From Kineosporia sp. A_224 (GTDB lineage: Bacteria; Actinomycetota; Actinomycetes; Actinomycetales; Kineosporiaceae): DNA of 44,214 bases. Below the pieces are notes generated by a model. It worked only from the letters and a program-made list of their open reading frames with translations. It was not told the DNA's origin and searched no databases. Shown here piece by piece: positions 43,932 through 44,214 of this stretch. Within the stretch, counting starts at the first letter, position 1, and every line of letters starts with the position of its first letter. Both the position numbers and the translations under genes were made by a program. The DNA is taken from positions 1-44,214 of the forward strand of contig NZ_MWLN01000117.1 of assembly GCF_002198655.1 (NCBI RefSeq). Reading direction: 5' to 3'.

Positions 43932-43959
43932 ATCATAGGCAAGTTTCACTGAAAGTAAA
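43932..43959 (-). promoter_or_regulatory. Promoter of the AbiE-like operon with flanking operator arms
   Basis: On the minus strand TTTACT (43954-43959) and TATGAT (43932-43937) are spaced by 16 bp. GCAAGTTT (43939-43946) lies between the boxes and its inverted partner AAACTTGC lies at 43888-43895, 43 bp downstream. TTTCA-C-TGAAA (43944-43954) is a second small palindrome. The local drop in GC content is conspicuous. Confidence 0.6.
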
Positions 43960-44214
43960 GATTGTCGGGACCACGCAACGTCACGTTCCAAGCAAACTCT
44001 CCGAAGTGACACCTCGTACGACGCCCTCTGGCCCGCGCCTCACGGGCGCCCGGGGCACCGACCGCGAGGTCCGCGCAGCCGTCGTCGCGCCCGCCCGCTG
44101 CGCCGTCCCGTCACGGCCATGGCTGGGAGGGTCAGCGGCTGCGGCCAGGTGCGGGGCGCAGGACGGGCGGTGGGAGCGCGGGGTGGGCCGGCCGGGTGGG
44201 TGCCGTGTCGGGGA
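43960..44214. other. Window end without a supported gene
   Basis: This last stretch is upstream of the AbiE-like promoter. I see no start with a ribosome site, no repeat and no RNA gene here. Confidence 0.5.

Overview
The window is very GC-rich DNA with actinobacterial gene style: GTG starts, 4-bp ATGA overlaps, a complete conservon (cvnA-D), F420-type Ddn proteins, and TetR repressors next to divergent genes. This points to a high-GC actinomycete. The genus cannot be fixed from the sequence alone. I see no rRNA, tRNA or transposase gene.

Layout. 1-3276 (minus): a processive family-2 glycosyltransferase overlaps a secreted right-handed beta-helix protein that carries an in-frame TAG and runs off the left edge; together they look like an exopolysaccharide pair. 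3841-9349 (plus): conservon cvnA-cvnB-cvnC-cvnD with a lipoprotein of the glycine-betaine-binding type as a fifth gene. 9725-18144 (plus): a copper-associated operon with a PKD-like protein, DUF1326, DUF2182 and a 1664-residue multi-cupredoxin oxidase. 18346-19562: a DUF1761-like membrane protein divergent from a TetR regulator, with an operator over the promoter. 19770-23264 (plus): membrane proteins and two unusual fusions (membrane domain + CoA-binding domain; Ddn + ABM monooxygenase). 23417-25866: a second TetR divergent from an FAD oxidoreductase and an ICMT/PEMT-like methyltransferase.

25863-30354 is a decaying zone. It holds a gluconolactonase (SMP-30) relic in three frames, an intact Ddn-like gene, a small secreted protein behind two tandem operators, a LuxR-type response-regulator relic, and an OmpR-type regulator whose DNA-binding half has been replaced by unrelated sequence. 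The palindrome CATACG-N4-CGTATG (at least 11 of 12 positions) occurs four times between 23.3 and 27.5 kb, which suggests one TetR regulon spanning the zone.

30440-43868 is a defence island on the minus strand. It contains a tyrosine recombinase, an 18-repeat CRISPR array, a type I-G (former I-U) cas operon (csb1, csb2, cas3, a Cas8-like gene, cas4-cas1) and an AbiE-type toxin-antitoxin pair. Its most striking feature is the junction between cas1 and the array. The Cas1 frame loses about its last 55-65 codons exactly at a CRISPR repeat and then reads in frame through the array; no leader lies between them and no cas2 is present. The system therefore looks unable to acquire spacers normally, while its interference genes look intact. 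The array lies in the path of cas-operon transcription, so crRNAs could be made by read-through from the cas promoter.
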